A DNA stretch of 64,000 nucleotides from Antedon mediterranea. Its lineage: Eukaryota; Echinodermata; Crinoidea; Comatulida; Antedonidae. Positions 54,501-64,000 of this stretch are shown piece by piece (the first letter of the stretch is position 1; the number at the start of each line of letters is the position of its first letter). A model generated the notes under the pieces. It was not told the DNA's origin. It did no database searches and was given only the letters and a program-made list of their open reading frames with translations. The position numbers and the translations under genes are program-made. The stretch lies in NCBI RefSeq assembly GCF_964355755.1, contig NC_092676.1, positions 30,019,871 to 30,083,870 of the forward strand, in the 5' to 3' direction.

Positions 54501-56882
54501 AAAACGAGGGAGTATTTGTCTGGAGTACATCCAATGCAAACTATCCATTGGAATATGAAAGTAATGATAAATAATATGATTTTTAAAGCCTGGTCTATGC
54601 ATGGCTAATGTTTACAATTGTTGTTACCTATGCAGAATTTATAACGATGGAGGGGCATACTGTCATCACACCGGCCCAATGGTGAATGAGCTGCGACGTT
54701 TAAGCTCTACACTATCAAAGTTTATGTGACAAAAAAAAATGCGATGTGCCCATATATGAACATTATGATGTCATATCACTACCATATAATAGGTATATCA
54801 CACTATTTTTTGTCAAACTAGTTTGACAGTGTAGACAGCTTAACGTTAATTGCTGCGTCACTCATATTTTTATTGAAAATATTCAATCAGGCCAAACGTT
54901 TGACGTCACATCTTGCGTCTTACAGGAGGGAAGAGTGAAATTATTGTATTGATCGGTTGATGTCTACTATTTCAGTTATCTGTTAAGTTAATAGCCTATA
55001 GTTAACCATCATAAGTTTGTATACTACAAACACGATGAAATAACTCTATGTATTCACTTTTCCCTGGTTATATAATAAATCAATATAACTTTTAGTGTGG
55101 AAGACGCATGAACCTATTAACGCTGGAGATGAAGACTGTGTTACGTTTGACGAAACAGCATGGAATGATATTCCTTGTAAGCAGAACATTTCTGTCATTT
55201 GCCAAGCAGGTATGAAATGAATAAACCAGTTCTAAAGCTCTGTCTACACTATCAAACTAGTTGGACAAAAAAGTGTAATGTGCCCAAATATGGTATTGAT
55301 ATGACGTCACCATATCCATGTATGGGCACATCACATTTTTTTGTCACATAAAGTTTGGTAGTGTAGACAGAGCTTTAAGCGTAGTCTACACTACTAACAT
55401 TAGCAAACTTAATAATAACTAGATGGTACGCTCGCTTCGCTCGCGTACCATCTAGTTATTGGAATGTTCCATTCATCGGAAATCAATACATTTGTATAAA
55501 TGTATATTAAATCTATCAAAATAGTATGTTTTTAAGAAAATAGGTCTGTCTTCAACATTATGATGCTGTACTCGAGCTGTTCATCCGGTTTTCATCCATT
55601 AAAAACAATTATCGTATATTATTGTGTGCGGGTATTTTTCAAGTTGGACATCCATTGGACAGTGTATACCACGACCGGAAAACACCCCTATTTGGGGCAA
55701 ATCGTTGAACCTAAATTCGTTTTAATCGTCAATAACTAATTATCTAACTCAATTTAATTAGTAAACAGGGTTACATCAGGTGGTTAAAATCAGTACCGAA
55801 AGTACGAACCAACTTTATATACCATCGAGTAAAAATTCTAGAAGTAAGGCGCGATTTACTGAATTTTGCCCTTACGTAAATATATATATAGATACCAATA
55901 CTCACGCCGGACGTCTCCAATTTGTATTAGTGTTATGTTTTAAGGCGGTTGATACTGTATAAAAAGTTTAGAAACCCTCCTTCAAATAGCCGCCATTGGT
56001 ATTTACTGTCTCTTCTTAAAGAAACTAATCTAGACGTGCCCCAATTAAGTTTGTATTGTCTTTTTTATGTTAGTGCACAGCCCACGTTTTGATTTACAAG
56101 CTCAAGTAGTATATGTATGAAACGCCATATGTGTCAAAATATGTATCTTTTTACTAATATTAAGTCAAAATTCCGTCTCCGACTACAACCAATCCAATTA
56201 TATATTTTTTAGATGCACTTATACCGTACTTGGGAAACTTCCATTACGTGTTGGTTGGTGACATGACATTTAACGAAGCTTTCTCAGCTTGTGAGGGTCT
56301 AGGATTAAGTTTGCCAGTCATCACAACACAAAGAAAACATAACAGCTATCGTTTGCTTAATATTTCGTTTTGGCTAGCGTTGAATGACAAAGATGCGGAG
56401 GACAAATTTGTTTGGTCAATGCGTGAAAGAGACAAAGGTCAAGGTTCGTGATCACTAACATGGCGTTTCTTTTCTATTGATTCATCTTATCTGGGTTTGT
56501 ACAGGTTTTAGAAAGTTAGTAAAATATTGGGAAATTCAATTCCGTGTTTTCAATACCCTTGAAAGTCCTAGAAAATGACGATTTTTTTTATTTAAAAATG
56601 GGTACTTGTGTATGAATTTTGATTTGGAAATTTTTATTTTTGGCTCTTGGAAAGTCTCAGAAGACTTATTGAATTTGATCCAGTTATTTTCGGTTGTCGT
56701 TTGTTAATTTTTTGTTAAATTTCATTTTTTCTAGTCGGCTGGAATTTACTGTCATATTCTGATAATGCTGTAGATAGAGACTGTACTGTGTATGTTGATG
56801 GCATATGGAACATTGTGAATTGCGACGACAAGTACAGCGTATTGTGTGAAAAAGGTATGCTTTTCTTAGTACTATCTATCTA

Positions 56883-56962
<80 letters not shown>

Positions 56963-59900
56963 TCTAAGTTTTTATATGGCGCCCTTTTTTAGCATTATTA
57001 ATTAAAAAGAAAAGTTCAGATAGAGGTACCAAATCCGCTCCTCTTAAATCGACAGGTAGTACTCAAACATTTACAATAATATAATTGTTTTCAATTATCT
57101 GTTTCGGTGCATTTCTATGATTTTATTTCATTTATTTGTTTAAAAAATAATGGAGGTTATAATGAAACACGACAAGTTTGAGCTAAGGTGTACCATGGGT
57201 GTATGAGTTACTGTTTTCTTTGTTAAGACCTTTGTAGAAATGCTATTGGTATGGAAGATGGCTCGATTCCTAATAGCAACATCTTGACGTCCACCAATCA
57301 AGAGGCTGCGCGCTATAGTAGACTTAATCAACAGACGTCAGAAGGTGTATGGAACGTTTCTACCCCTCGTGAATTCGAATGGATTCAAGTCGATCTTGGT
57401 GTTGTTGACATCATAACTGGGGTGATGGTGCAAGGTTGTGGCCACCACAACATGTGGGTGACAAGTTATCAAGTAAACCACAGTAAAGATGGTGTTCACT
57501 TTGAATATGCGATGAACGAAGGCAATGACACCTTAATCAATTTGGTATTTAAACAAAAACTAAATTATTTACTAGTTAAGGTAACAATTAACTGTCAAAA
57601 ACATCTTTGTTCTCTATAAAGTAAAAACATCAAATATTGGAATTATTGTTGTGTTTTAATATTGTAATATAATTGTGGAGACACAACTGCGTCAACGTCT
57701 AACTGTCTACACTATCAAACTAGTTTTACAAAAATAGTGTGATGTGCCCACAACTACGGTAGTAATATGACATCATCATATCCATATATGGGCAGCACAT
57801 CACATTTTGTAGTCACATAAAGTTTGACAGTGAGACCGACCCTTTAGGTAAGTGTTCCTAGGGCGAAGTGAACTGTTATATTTGTCATTTGTATATTTAT
57901 ATATAGGCCCTATAGTATATATTCGTTATTTTTTTCAATTATGTAATATTGTTGAGATTATATAACTACTTTACATTACAATATTTACCACTTTTGACAA
58001 TTTAACATTTTTTGTTTTTAAATTGTTTAAAGTTTAAAGGAAACAACGATAGCGATTCAATTGTGACAAATCTGTTTTATAATTCGATCAAGGCTCGTTT
58101 TATACGCATTGTTGCTGTCAACTGGCAAGCCGCTGTTTGTATTCGATTTGAACCTATTGGATGCAAAAGTACGTCTAAGTTAGACTTGCCCAAAGTCTCT
58201 AGTTATTTCGAGGCTTTTCGATGTTTGTCTGAAATACACAAGTAGTATACGTATGAAACGCCATAAGTGCCAAAATATTTATCTTTTTACTAATAGTAAA
58301 CTCCGTCTGGAAGCCAGACTAGTACTGATCCATTATTTAAACTTGTTTCCACACTAGGCAAATTTAATCCAATGAACGAGAGCGCGTTAGTTTATGTTCA
58401 AATTGCCATATACTTTTTGCGAAGTGTTTAAATCTACCCAAACATTCTCGGATAAGCACTAAACCGTAGGTCCAGTGTACACATCTGGCTCAGGTGCACT
58501 TTAAATAACCTAGTACATCCTTTGAGACGAGTGGTGTTACTCCAGTGTACTAGTACATCACAGCCACAGCCACATACTCATCATACAGTATATATACACT
58601 TGGCCCTCTGGGAGAACAGTCTCTGACTGAAGAGGCTACCCAGTATAAAGAATAAAATAATAATAATATTAATAATATTAACATTTTACTTTTTTAGATA
58701 AAACGTACTGTGTTTATTACTCACCGTGCCAGAATGGAGGCAAGTGCTCAGGTGATAAGTACACGTATAGCTGTGAATGTTTGGATGGATATTTTGGCAA
58801 GAACTGCGAACATGGTAAGAACGTACAGCACGCTACAGAAGCAGATCTTAAGAGTTCGTATATAATAGAAAGGGATATAGAAACAAATATTTATATTTAT
58901 ATATGCTTGTAATATTAAGATTTATCATTTTATGTTTTTATTTTATTTCATCATCAGCCTACAGTAACCATACGTCACCATTAACAGGGTTGAAAGACAT
59001 AACATATAATATACATGCAAAAATCAACAAAAAAACAAGAAAACATTTAGATATTACTGACAAAACCTTATGACGGAAATAAGCAAGCGAATCCAAAAAA
59101 AATATCAACAGAACCATCAACTTTACACAGTGTGTGGTATGCACGGCGCTCTGGTCTTTTCTTCTTTTTTTTTCAAAGGACGCCTTATAAATACCATATT
59201 ATTATTATTATTATGTTATCTTGCGTACTCATCTTTCTATTAATAGTTCTTTGTATTTAGTCAAACAGAATTACCTCGCAATAACAGCAGTGGCTGGGAA
59301 AATGTACTATACAGCTACAAAGATAGCCAACAACTCGGCTGCAATGCAGTTGTGTGACACTCTATATGATGCGCATTTGCCTGTGTTTAAAACAAAAGAA
59401 GAAAGCGAACGTATAAAGGATATTCCACATGATTTATACGAATGGACTTGGTTGGCTTTGAACGATCGTGTTACCAATCGTGATTATTTCTGGACGACAT
59501 ATACCGATAACTACCCACTAACGTATGATGGTAATGCTTTTATAGACATTTTTTTTTCATTGATATAATGATGTCAAAATAAAAACAAAAGCTTGAGGTA
59601 CAGCCTCCTGATCTTAATGATTATTGTTATTATCGCATCGCATATAGCCATCATGCTCAAAGAAGGTCCGCACTTCTGTTCATCGGGGCTGTCAGTCGAT
59701 TTGTATATATTTGCGTATATCTCTATACCAATTCATGCTTTCAATTGACACAAATTACAATCCGTCGCGCATTTAACCGAATTTCAATATTCATCAAAAC
59801 CACTAACTAGTTCATAAGAAGCTTTATTCACGAATTAACATAAATGCATTACACCAAGTGCACCTGATAAACTGAATTGCGGAATGTGTGCACACAAAAA

Positions 59901-62900
59901 GCTGCCCATCAAACAGTAATAATGGGAAATGCAAGATGTAATCTTACGGATAGAATTGGCTTTTCATTATTTCTGAAGCTCGGTTCCCGCTATGACGCAA
60001 CGTAAGTACGTAGACGCAAAGCAAGCCTGTTGACCAATGACAAGCAACTGTTCGAATAATCCATCGCTTGTCATTGGTCAAATCACTTACGTTGCGTTAC
60101 GTCGTTGCGTTGCGTCTCTAGTGGGAACCAAGCTTAAGCCTCGCTTTTTGGTTTTGACATTCCGATGTTCATGCTAACACCAATCAGTGCAAACTACTGG
60201 ATTAAACATACGTTATGACAATTTAGAGTCACCATAACTTAAGTATGGCGGGCCAGACTGTCATTTAATCATTAACAAGATATCTTAGTTTTAAATAGAG
60301 ATATCTTTATTAAAAACTAAGATATCTTATTTTTAAATGAGATATTTTCGTTATAGATACTAAGCATTAAGTCTAGTTAGTGCGATTAACATTGAGTCTT
60401 TATGTCGTTGACACAATGTTGACCGTCTTCGTCGATATTTCTATTGCTACTCGTTTTGATTATTTCTGCTATACCTACTATCTTTTTAGCGTGGGAAGTG
60501 GGTGAGCCAAATGATTATGGAAATGGCGAAGAATGTTGCTTTGCTTTGCCGACAGCCACATTCGTTGATGTTCCATGTAACTGGAATTTGAGTATCGTTT
60601 GTGAAAAAGGTAAAGCGTAATAGTATTATTGTTTTGATCTGTAAGGCTCTGTCTATACTATCAAATAAGTTTGAAAAAAAAAGGTGTGATTTGCCAAAAT
60701 ATGGTGGTTATATGCCCAACTATGGTAGTGATCATCATGTCCATGTATGGGCACATCACATTTTTTTGTCAAATGAAGTTTGATACGGTAGACAGAACAG
60801 ATGTGAATCAAATCGTATTAATGTTCATGATGTAGTCTGTAAGGCGTGGTTGTCACTGGAGACACAACGCAAGGACGTACGCGCAACGCAAGCAAGTTGA
60901 CCAATGACAAGCCACTGTTCGAATAATCCATCGCTTATGATTGGTCAAATCACTTACGTTGCGCTACGTCCTTGCGTTGCGTCGCTAGTAGGGACCAAGC
61001 TCACAATCAATACTATATAGGTGGTCATTGTAAATAATCACTGTATACTGTTAGGAGTGTAGGTTGGTTTAGGCGGAGTAGAAGTAGTATCACTTTGAGA
61101 ACTAGCATTAGGCTGGACTTTGTTTCCAGAAGACATGACTGACTGTGACTGGGGCTTTTGAATGAATGCTTGTTTATGTGTTAAGGCATAGTCATCAGCC
61201 AGTCGAGCAGCTTGACTTAAGGTCTCAGCTTTTTGCTCATCTAGATAAGTCCTCACATCAGGAGTAATACATGATTTAAACTCTTCTATCAAAATTAGTT
61301 GTCTAAGCCTATCATAATCTTTATTTGTTTGCTTAGATGCACACCAACGATCAAATAACCGTTCTTTGGTTTGTGCTAATTCAAGGTGTGTTTGGTTAGT
61401 TTGCCGTTGTTTATTTCGGAATTGTTGCCTATAGGCCTCTGGGACTAATTCATACCCCTTTAAGATGAGTTCTTTAACTACATCATATGATGAACTTTGC
61501 TCAATTGATAAATCAGTATAAATTTCTCTAGCTTTACCAGTTAGTACACTTTGTAAAAGCAAGGTCCAGTGTTCTTTAGGCCATTTAAGATTTTCGGCAA
61601 TTTTCTCGAAATGTAAAAAGAATTTATCTACTTCCTTCTCCTGAAAAGGTGGCACTAGTCTAATATGTTTAGTTACATCAAATTTTGGATTGGAAGTAGG
61701 TTGACTAATTCCACTAGCTAGCTCTAATTCGCGTAATTTTAATTTAAAATCTCTTTCCTCTCTTTCAAATTCCAATTCCATTCTTCGAATTTCAATTTCT
61801 TTCATATTTTGTAATTCAATTTCTCTTAATTTAGCATCAATGCTTGAATCAACTTGGGAAGACATAACACTACTATCAAAAATGTCTTCCTCAACCAAAT
61901 AAGTTAATAAACGACTCTTAATATCATTCTTTCGCATAGAGGATTCAACGTCCTTTAGACCTAGGTGCGTAGCTAGTTTAAGCAAATCATCTTTTTTCAA
62001 ACTATTAAATACCTCTTGGGTAGGGTCGGCAAAAAATGTTTCTGGTTCAAAGACCATTGTAACAGTTACTAATTTCACAAACAAATGTTTGAAAATAAAA
62101 CAAATTTAACTAGGTATAAAACTATAAACCTATCGATTTAAGTTAGAGTTAAATTTAAAGTTTTTCCCGGATGACCCCCCACTTTCTGTTACATGCAAGG
62201 CACAAACAGAAGATAGGCAATACAATGGATAAGTTTTATACTCTAAACTACGTTTTATTCTTCAAACAGAAAAGCAAAAGATAACAAAATCAATTAAAAT
62301 GATTATAAAGATAAAGATTAATTAACAATATAAAATAATTATCAAAGTATAAGATGGTGGTAACTATGATCTTAATGCTGAGAGTTGTTTGAGACTTCAA
62401 CATTCTGAGGTCCTTGCTAATTTGGATGCTAAGTTTGTTCATTTAACAGATGCTGAAAGGATAGAACTAACAAAATTGGTGCTTGGACATAACAGTTCAT
62501 TTCCTGATGTACCTGTACAAATCAATAATGATGATGATGCTAAGCTGCTTAAAGAACATCCTTATCATCTTAAAATAATACAGCAGAACTATCTAAAACA
62601 AGAGATGTATATGCTCCAAACCGATATTATAGAACCAAGTTTTAGTCAGTGGAGTTCACCATGTGTGCTGGTTTTAAAGCCTGATGGTTCTTACCGATTA
62701 TGTACAGACTTTCGAAAGGTCAATGTAGTTCCAAAGGCGGATTCATACCCATTGACACGCATTAATGATTGTCTCTACAAATTGGGCAAATTTGATCTAC
62801 TCAAAGGATATTGGCAAGTTTCTCTCATCGAACGTGTGAAGGAGATATCAGCCTTTGTCACCAATGACGGACTCTACCAATACAAGCGAATGCCGTTGGG

Positions 62901-64000
62901 AATGCGGAATGCACCAGCCACGTTTCAACGCCTCCTGAATAGTGTGATTGCAGACATCAATGGCTGCGAGGGCTACATAGATGATGTTATTGTCTACAGT
63001 GATACTTAGCAAGATCATGTTGAGAACATTTTTCAAGGAGCTTTAAAAAATAAACAATTAACAAAATGTGAATTCAGCAGAGGAACTGTGAACTTGATAT
63101 TATAATGTTGTACACAGGTGTTTTTAAAGAATAAAATATTGTTCTGTGATTTTATATACAATTATTACATTTTACTGTAATGTATATAAAAAGTTTGTAT
63201 GCAAACTTTTCTTTAAGGAGGGGTGTGTTAGGAGATACATTTATACTATTATATTATTATCACTTTACCATAGTATTGTACTGTATATATTATATTGGTT
63301 GTAGACTAGACCAAAGTTCAGTAACCAGGTTGTTAGTAATTGTACCTATGAGATTGCTCATAACTCAAGTTGTCAGAGACACTTGTTTGATATTCCATAT
63401 AAGGAAATTGTTACAACAACTTCATACTAAGATGATGATGTCATTTGAATTTCATCTTAAAACCAATTTCATCATCTTTAAGTTATTTGATGAGATCATT
63501 ATGATCACCCCACATATCCTGCATAAGAATATAAATAGTGGTACATTAACCATATTTAATCAGTCCTAATACGAATACTGACATAGCTAAACTAAATGCT
63601 GTTAAAGTCTATTGAAGTATCTAGAAGTCTGTTTGACTGTTTTGAACAACTGAAGTAAAGCTTTATATTAGCCTTGGGCTCAGCTATATTTGTAAGTCTT
63701 GAATTTCTTTATGTATTTTGATTGTGTGTTACCACCATCTTATACTTTGATAATTATTTTATATTGTTAATTAATCTTTATCTTTATAATCATTTTAATT
63801 GATTTTGTTATCTTTTGCTTTTCTGTTTGAAGAATAAAACGTAGTTTAGAGTATAAAACTTATCCATTGTATTGCCTATCTTCTGTTTGTGCCTTGCATG
63901 TAACAATACCGATATATCTTATTACATTTGTAATACGGGATCCATAATTCAGTACTACTACAATGTTTTGTTTGTTTTTTTTAGTTGGAAACCTTCCATT
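51577..64000 (+). CDS. Secreted SRCR / discoidin / EGF / C-type lectin mosaic protein (open at right edge)
   Basis: Exons: 51577-51643, 52017-52328, 52696-53012, 53358-53490, 53878-53988, 54306-54560, 55096-55209, 56213-56443, 56735-56854, 57228-57580, 58033-58168, 58698-58814, 59261-59530, 60490-60609, and the start of another at 63985. All are in phase (about 890 residues here). The ATG is preceded by an in-frame TAG. Order: signal peptide (1-18), SRCR (about 26-127, WGTVCEDLF, CGGGSGRIWLSQLQC), F5/8C (128-276, SEWIQVDLG, ARFIRIEV), EGF (277-313), CTLD1 (314-436, EPI and WND), CTLD2 (437-553, neither motif), F5/8C (554-716), EGF (717-755), CTLD3 (756-885, EPN), and the CTLD4 start. The F5/8C-EGF-CTLD-CTLD block is duplicated. 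Probable role: carbohydrate or cell-surface recognition, perhaps immune (inference). The donor of exon 8 is ambiguous (56443 or 56437). Confidence 0.88.
54003..54235. repeat. Two adjoining partial family-B MITEs in lectin intron 5
   Basis: TTGACCAATCATGACG...TTGCGTTTCTAAAGC is followed by AAGCTTGGCTCTCACTAG...GTTGCGTTCTGTCG. The two copies lie side by side with reduced ends. Confidence 0.65.
54703..54842. repeat. Family-A MITE in lectin intron 6
   Basis: AAGCTCTACACTATCAAAG to AGTTTGACAGTGTAGACAGC between TA/TTA flanks, with the usual TGATGTCATATCACTACC core. Confidence 0.85.
55231..55376. repeat. Intact family-A MITE, reference copy, lectin intron 7
   Basis: 146 bp. The terminal inverted repeats start AAGCTCTGTCTACACTATCA and end with the matching complement. 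TA flanks both ends, which suggests a Tc1/mariner-type origin. The interior is GTGTAATGTGCCCAAATATG...CATATCCATGTATGGGCACAT, itself largely palindromic. No coding capacity. Confidence 0.88.
55424..55470. repeat. Strong hairpin with GC-rich loop, lectin intron 7
   Basis: AATAACTAGATGGTACGC pairs exactly with its complement across a short TCGCTTCGCTC spacer, giving an 18-bp stem. It is not near a splice site. Confidence 0.9.
56870..56966. repeat. CTGT/CTAT microsatellite in lectin intron 9
   Basis: About 16 CTGT repeats flanked on both sides by CTAT repeats. Probably length-polymorphic. Confidence 0.98.
57700..57848. repeat. Family-A MITE in lectin intron 10
   Basis: CTGTCTACACTATCAAACTAG to CACATAAAGTTTGACAGTGA with GTGTGATGTGCCCACAACTA inside. 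The right end is degraded. Confidence 0.8.
58440..58645 (-). repeat. Dispersed repeat, inverted relative to a copy at 40620-40800
   Basis: CCGTAGGTCCAGTGTACACATC and GGTGCACTTTAAATAACC here are complements of GATGTGTACACTGGACC and GTTCTTTAAAGTGCAC in the glycoprotein gene (about 40735-40775). CCAGTGTACTAGTACATC/CACAGCCAC also pairs with that copy. Family unknown. Confidence 0.7.
59977..60134. repeat. Family-B MITE in lectin intron 13
   Basis: AGCTCGGTTCCCGCTATGAC to CTAGTGGGAACCAAGCT, flanked by TGA and TAA, which fits a TWA-type duplication with one change. Confidence 0.85.
60642..60802. repeat. Family-A MITE in lectin intron 14
   Basis: GGCTCTGTCTATACTATCAA to AAGTTTGATACGGTAGACAG, with the internal CCAAATATGG/CCCAACTATGG duplication also seen in the intron 9 copy of the glycoprotein gene. 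Confidence 0.8.
60843..61001. repeat. Family-B MITE in lectin intron 14
   Basis: GGCGTGGTTGTCACTGGAGAC to CTAGTAGGGACCAAGCT, with both CGCAAGGACGTACGCGCAAC tracts. It lies 40 bp from the family-A copy. Confidence 0.85.
61038..62084 (-). CDS. Gag-like protein of a gypsy-type LTR retrotransposon (fragment of an element)
   Basis: An uninterrupted 348-codon frame. Near the N-terminus is a SAP-like segment (KKDDLLKLATHLGLK), then a charged coiled-coil region (about 85-125), then a SCAN/gag-type core (HIRLVPPFQEKEVDKFFLHFEKIA through AARLADDYALTHK, about 145-310, given here only by its limits). There is no zinc knuckle before the stop, so the C-terminal nucleocapsid part is missing or was separate. 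The LTR fragment at 62187-62365 lies upstream in the same orientation, and the bases between (CCCGGATGACCCCCC, complement of GGGGGGTCATCCGGG) look like a retroelement leader. Polymerase on this strand is absent. Confidence 0.82.
   Translation of the reverse strand: MFVKLVTVTMVFEPETFFADPTQEVFNSLKKDDLLKLATHLGLKDVESSMRKNDIKSRLLTYLVEEDIFDSSVMSSQVDSSIDAKLREIELQNMKEIEIRRMELEFEREERDFKLKLRELELASGISQPTSNPKFDVTKHIRLVPPFQEKEVDKFFLHFEKIAENLKWPKEHWTLLLQSVLTGKAREIYTDLSIEQSSSYDVVKELILKGYELVPEAYRQQFRNKQRQTNQTHLELAQTKERLFDRWCASKQTNKDYDRLRQLILIEEFKSCITPDVRTYLDEQKAETLSQAARLADDYALTHKQAFIQKPQSQSVMSSGNKVQPNASSQSDTTSTPPKPTYTPNSIQ
62187..62365 (-). mobile_element. 3' part of the 5' LTR of the minus-strand retroelement fragment
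   Basis: This stretch is the reverse complement of 63727-63905, the end of the plus-strand LTR, over about 179 bp with almost no differences. It starts at TGTTACATGC (the LTR end, complement of GCATGTAACA) and stops abruptly after GGTGGTAAC, where it meets polymerase sequence of opposite orientation. Confidence 0.88.
62389..63009 (+). pseudogene. Gypsy-type reverse transcriptase fragment (broken pol)
   Basis: Conserved reverse transcriptase blocks: SSPCVLVLKPDGSYRLCTD, the KFDLLKGYWQV region, KRMPLGMRNAPATFQ and the catalytic YIDDVIVYSD. The frame begins inside pol, with no protease or gag on this strand. It ends at a TAG just after YSDT, where relatives normally continue with Trp. Short pol-like codons follow (CEFSRGTVN), then the sequence jumps to the 3' end, so RNase H and integrase are deleted. 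The element copy is dead. Confidence 0.85.
63226..63905 (+). mobile_element. LTR (680 bp) of the gypsy-type retroelement, plus strand
   Basis: Begins TGTTAGGAGATAC after a purine-rich AAGGAGGGGTG, the expected polypurine tract, and ends CTTGCATGTAACA, giving TGTTA...TAACA ends. The last 179 bp match the inverted LTR fragment at 62187-62365. AATAAA occurs near 63833. The element sits in the last visible intron of the lectin gene, before the exon starting at 63985. Confidence 0.87.

Overview
The window is a piece of an animal nuclear genome. It is AT-rich, with intron-bearing protein genes separated by MITEs, minisatellites and retroelement debris. The gene families (CYP39-type P450, Jagunal, alpha-tubulin, uronyl 2-sulfotransferase, SRCR/discoidin/EGF/C-type lectin mosaics) and the many AGGCCTA-rich tracts suggest a marine deuterostome invertebrate, possibly an echinoderm. 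The species is inference, not something read directly. I assembled every gene model by hand from conserved protein sequence, GT..AG splice sites and reading-phase bookkeeping.

Layout. 118-1605 (-): N-terminal half of a CYP39A1-like P450, running off the left edge. 2496-3321 (+): a two-exon JAGN1. 4476-10333 (-) and 11707-15083 (-): two alpha-tubulin genes in tandem, one conventional and one strongly diverged. 16893-21112 (+): an eight-exon uronyl 2-O-sulfotransferase-like gene, with a foldback element just upstream of its start codon. 22089-24626 (+): a pogo/Tc1-mariner-type DNA element with TA target duplication. Its spliced gene keeps the DNA-binding domains and a PHD-like finger but has no DDE catalytic domain. 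25034-49821 (+): a 34-exon gene for a predicted 4,083-residue secreted cysteine-rich glycoprotein with a WSC domain, which I do not recognise as a named protein. 51577-64000 (+, open at the right edge): a secreted SRCR-F5/8C-EGF-CTLD-CTLD-F5/8C-EGF-CTLD protein. Its last visible intron holds two inverted fragments of one gypsy-type LTR retrotransposon family.

The most unusual theme is tandem amplification of exon/intron boundaries. The sulfotransferase gene carries three in-frame copies of the end of exon 2 with its splice donor. The giant glycoprotein gene carries 15 copies of a unit made from the end of a WSC exon, its donor and the end of an adjacent MITE. Another of its introns holds ten 52-bp units that look derived from the next exon. 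Two MITE families recur throughout: one with TA duplications, and one with TTA-type duplications (PIF/Harbinger-like).

Functionally, the last two genes encode large secreted modular proteins of the kind used in extracellular matrix or carbohydrate recognition. The tubulin pair suggests a general isotype next to a specialised one. No operon-like logic applies.
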